Part shown: positions 8,363 through 10,208 of the stretch, piece by piece
How the letters are laid out: each line of letters begins with the position of its first letter
Position numbering within the stretch: position 1 is the stretch's first letter
NCBI GenBank assembly: GCA_001953115.1
Contig: LSSL01001717.1
Span: 50,201-60,408 of the forward strand
DNA length: 10,208 nucleotides
From: Smittium mucronatum
Lineage: Eukaryota; Kickxellomycota; Harpellomycetes; Harpellales; Legeriomycetaceae
Reading direction: 5' to 3'
Notes under the pieces: model-generated
Told to the model about the DNA's origin: nothing
Database searches by the model: none
The model's input: only the letters and a program-made list of their open reading frames with translations
Translations under genes and position numbers: made by a program

Positions 8363-8494
8363 ACACTTTTACAAAAAAATTTACAATCTCGCCATTTTGC
8401 ACGAAATTTCACCAATACACACATTTTTACAACAATTTGCACGTTTTTATAAATTCTTCCAATTGAAATGACAAGAAGATTGCAAATTTTGCAC
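8363..8494. repeat. Short imperfect direct repeats with TTTGCAC
   Basis: ACACTTTTACAAAAAAATTT (from 8363) and ACACATTTTTACAACAATTT (from 8419) are imperfect copies 56 bases apart. The heptamer TTTGCAC occurs at 8396-8402, 8436-8442 and 8488-8494, with another at 8794-8800. In AT-rich DNA a GC-containing heptamer found four times in 400 bases is mildly notable. It could be a worn minisatellite; no function is implied. Confidence 0.45.
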
Positions 8495-8614
8495 AGAATT
8501 TTTTTCACGATTTTCATTGGAAAATTAAATAATTTTTTTCCAATCAAATAGGATTTAAATAAAATAACGATTTTTTATCAAAAGTTCTTTTCCTCTGAAA
8601 TAATATTTTTTAAA

Positions 8615-8734
8615 ATGAATATATCTTTTGCAGATCAAATGTTAAAAATTTATATAGAAGACTTATTTTAGAAAAATGTTTAATGAACTAGCATTATATG
8701 ATAAATCAAACCAGATACCACGTTCAAAGTAAGC
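8615..8734 (+). pseudogene. Tiny plus-strand coding-like fragment, unknown
   Basis: ATG at 8615 opens MNISFADQMLKIYIEDLF and stops at a TAG after 18 codons. A frame shifted relative to it then gives KTYFRKMFNELALYDKSNQI, ending at a TAA at 8732-8734. The switch at the stop, together with a composition more varied than the surrounding DNA, suggests a remnant with one small indel. I recognise no family. It may be chance, or the last trace of another element. Confidence 0.25.
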
Positions 8735-9000
8735 TTATATCAATTATTATGTAATAAATCAGTATCATTATATTTCACTTTTTTTAGTAATTTTTTGCAC
8801 TTTTTAATGTAATTTTTTTCAGATAATGTCTTTTTTATCACCAAAACCAAAAAAAATAAAAATAAAAAACGTGTCAATACATAAAAGTTCCACGAAAGAG
8901 AAAAAAATGCAGAGTTAAGTTTAAATTTTCAAGCCTTATTGTTATTTATAATCATTTTATAGTTTGTATATACAAGATTTTTACTAAATAAAATGTTTAA

Positions 9001-10208
9001 TCAAGACTGTAAGCATCCTCTTTTCAATTTCTCTTTATCTTCCCAGTTTTCTTTATTTTCTTATATATTTTTATTTATCATCTCAAGCGTTTTATAATGA
9101 GAAATTATTGTGTATGTGTGTGAAAATATTTTCATAACTCTTAACTTTTCGCATAAGAAATATATGTCGTAAATTTTTTGAACATCCCTGTTTATGTAAA
9201 ATATTGGTACATTTTCCAAATGCTTATACATATTATTAAAAGTCTCTAATCCAAAATTTACTGCTTTTTTTACGTCCGAAAATATTCCTTTTTTCAAAAT
9301 TAATATACTAAATATGAATTAATATGGTATATGGGTTTTAAATCACCCCCCTTGTGCAGCTCAGTTAAATTTTTAGAGTCATATATAGGTTTTTTGGTAT
9401 TAGGGATAAGTGTGTCCTCATCAAATATATCTTTAATTATTTCTAAAAATCTTATATTCGATTTTTTGTAAAATGCATAATCATTCTTGGTTCTAGAGTT
9501 AAATCGTTCTAAATAATTTTTTTTGCTTGGAAAAAAAATACTTGAACTTCATAAAAATTCGGATTATTGGTGTAATACTTTTTTTCTACGTGGTATATAT
9601 TTATGAAAATATCCCATCCATTTTTCCACTTTCTCATAAATAAAAATTTGGCTTTTTAGAACATTATAATTGATTTCATTTTTTTTATAAAGTAAAAATC
9701 GCTTAAATTTTGTCCAGAAATGGCTTTATAGTTCGAAAAAAAACTTTTAATAGATATAAAATTAAGATAAAAACAGTTTATTAGTGTTGAATTAGATATT
9801 TTTTTTTACTGAATTAGTGATGTAATTTGAATTATCAGCATCTATAATTTTTTGTGAAAGTAAATTACTGCTACCAATGAAAGCTTTTTTAAGGTTCTCG
9901 AATACCCAAGTGTACACATCTTTATCTTCGTTCTCTACTATTAATATTGCTAGAGGAAAAAAGTTCCGATTTATTTCCGGATATTCAATCACTATAATAG
10001 GATATCAGAGGTCGATAAGCTTATAAGTACCATATATATTTATGTTTTTTTCATCTCAGTCTCAGTCTCAGTCTCAGCTTTTGATTATGAATTTAATTGA
10101 TGTGAAAAATAATAACTCGTTATATGGCCCTATTTTTATGTATCAACCGTTTTTTCCCTCATTCATTCCAATAATTTTGTTTTTAACCGTTCCAAAAATC
10201 ATTTTTTT
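9001..10208 (-). pseudogene. MULE-family transposase pseudogene (MULE 1), partial at window edge
   Basis: A single minus-strand frame can be followed from ATG at 10202 to 9303 (300 codons) without a frameshift, broken only by stops: TGA at 10143, four TGAs in a hexamer array (10056-10076), TGA 10005, TAA 9792, 9762, 9747, 9726, 9564, TGA 9549 and TAA 9300. Domains in order: YNELLFFTSIKFI; NIYGTYKLIDL (family 'iDGTYKL', first catalytic Asp now Tyr at 10034-10032); IEYPEINRNFFPLAILIVEN and EDKDVYTWVFENLKKAF; KIIDADNSNYITNSVKK (second Asp kept); EKVEKWMGYFHKY; FPSKKNYLERFNSRTKNDYA, matching 'TNN-lE-fN', with catalytic Glu kept at 9509-9507. A shift near 9300-9320 leads to KKAVNFGLETFNNMYKH and VPIFYINRDVQKIYD, a TAA at 9061, and 19 further open codons to TGA 9003-9001. 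MULE identity is firm. The true N-terminus probably lies beyond the edge; the ATG at 10202 need not be the start. Confidence 0.88.
10054..10077. repeat. Hexanucleotide array (TCTCAG)4 inside MULE 1
   Basis: Four perfect TCTCAG units; on the minus strand CTGAGA. In the MULE 1 frame each unit reads TGA-GAC or TGA-GAT, giving four in-frame stops without changing phase. The array sits about 20 bases before the codon for the first catalytic position. It is the most GC-rich tandem repeat in the window. Confidence 0.95.

Larger units (their letters stand above)
8121..9000. other. Unassigned stretch between gypsy and MULE 1
   Basis: No gene is supported here. Up to about 8310 the plus strand is A-rich like the gypsy element and could be wrecked pol sequence, but no integrase motif is readable. 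After about 8320 the plus strand becomes T-rich. Short direct repeats at 8363-8442 and four TTTGCAC heptamers are annotated below. A minus-strand open frame over 8311-8547 matches no family I know and has a low-complexity, Lys/Cys/Phe-rich composition. Confidence 0.45.

Noticed and set aside
8311..8547. 78-codon minus-strand open frame with several Cys residues
   Set aside because: The Cys spacing fits no zinc motif, much of the frame comes from the short direct repeats, and no family is recognised.
8826..8918. 30-codon plus-strand ORF starting MSFLSPKPKK, preceded by a TTTTTTTCAG tract like a splice acceptor
   Set aside because: Lys-rich composition follows from A runs, no partner exon or donor site is visible, and the length is within chance.
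9303..10202. Stop-codon reassignment (TAA or TGA read as sense) as an explanation for the long frame in MULE 1
   Set aside because: TAA, TAG and TGA all occur inside the readable domains of this and the gypsy element, catalytic residues are also lost, and frameshifts exist in MULE 2 and Gag. Pseudogene decay explains everything more simply.
1..10208. tRNA, rRNA, CRISPR, bacterial promoter or Shine-Dalgarno features
   Set aside because: I saw no cloverleaf-forming GC-richer segments, rRNA-like conserved blocks, regularly spaced repeats or operon structure.

Overview
This is a very AT-rich eukaryotic window (about four fifths A+T by eye). No intact protein-coding gene longer than about 80 codons is recognisable. 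What it holds is a graveyard of transposable elements: two clear and one probable MULE (Mutator-like) DNA-transposase pseudogenes on the minus strand, one Ty3/gypsy-type gag-pol pseudogene on the plus strand, and two related copies of an unclassified dispersed repeat in opposite orientations. I see no rRNA, tRNA, CRISPR or bacterial operon signal. Extreme AT content, MULE plus Ty3/gypsy remnants and no introns would fit a transposon-rich microsporidian or a similar AT-rich protist or fungal genome. That assignment is inference; no host gene is present to test it.

Layout: 1-720, a minus-strand remnant resembling the N-terminal part of a MULE protein. 1035-1530, repeat copy B (minus orientation). 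1530-2700, AT-rich, low-complexity DNA with no assignable gene. 2705-3660, MULE pseudogene 2 (minus), possibly with an N-terminal piece at 3868-4047. 4210-4690, repeat copy A (plus orientation). 4690-5250, an untranslated stretch with short repeats. 5252-8120, the gypsy element in order Gag, protease, reverse transcriptase, RNase H. 8120-9000, nothing firm apart from short direct repeats and a tiny ORF. 9001-10208, MULE pseudogene 1 (minus), running off the right edge.

The elements decay in a particular way. Long stretches keep a single reading frame (about 900 nt in MULE 1, about 720 nt in the gypsy RT) and are interrupted mainly by stop codons. Catalytic aspartates are replaced by residues one AT-raising or AT-neutral step away. 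None of the elements could be active as read here. MULE 1 and MULE 2 have lost different catalytic residues, and the gypsy element shows no integrase or flanking LTR pair in the window.
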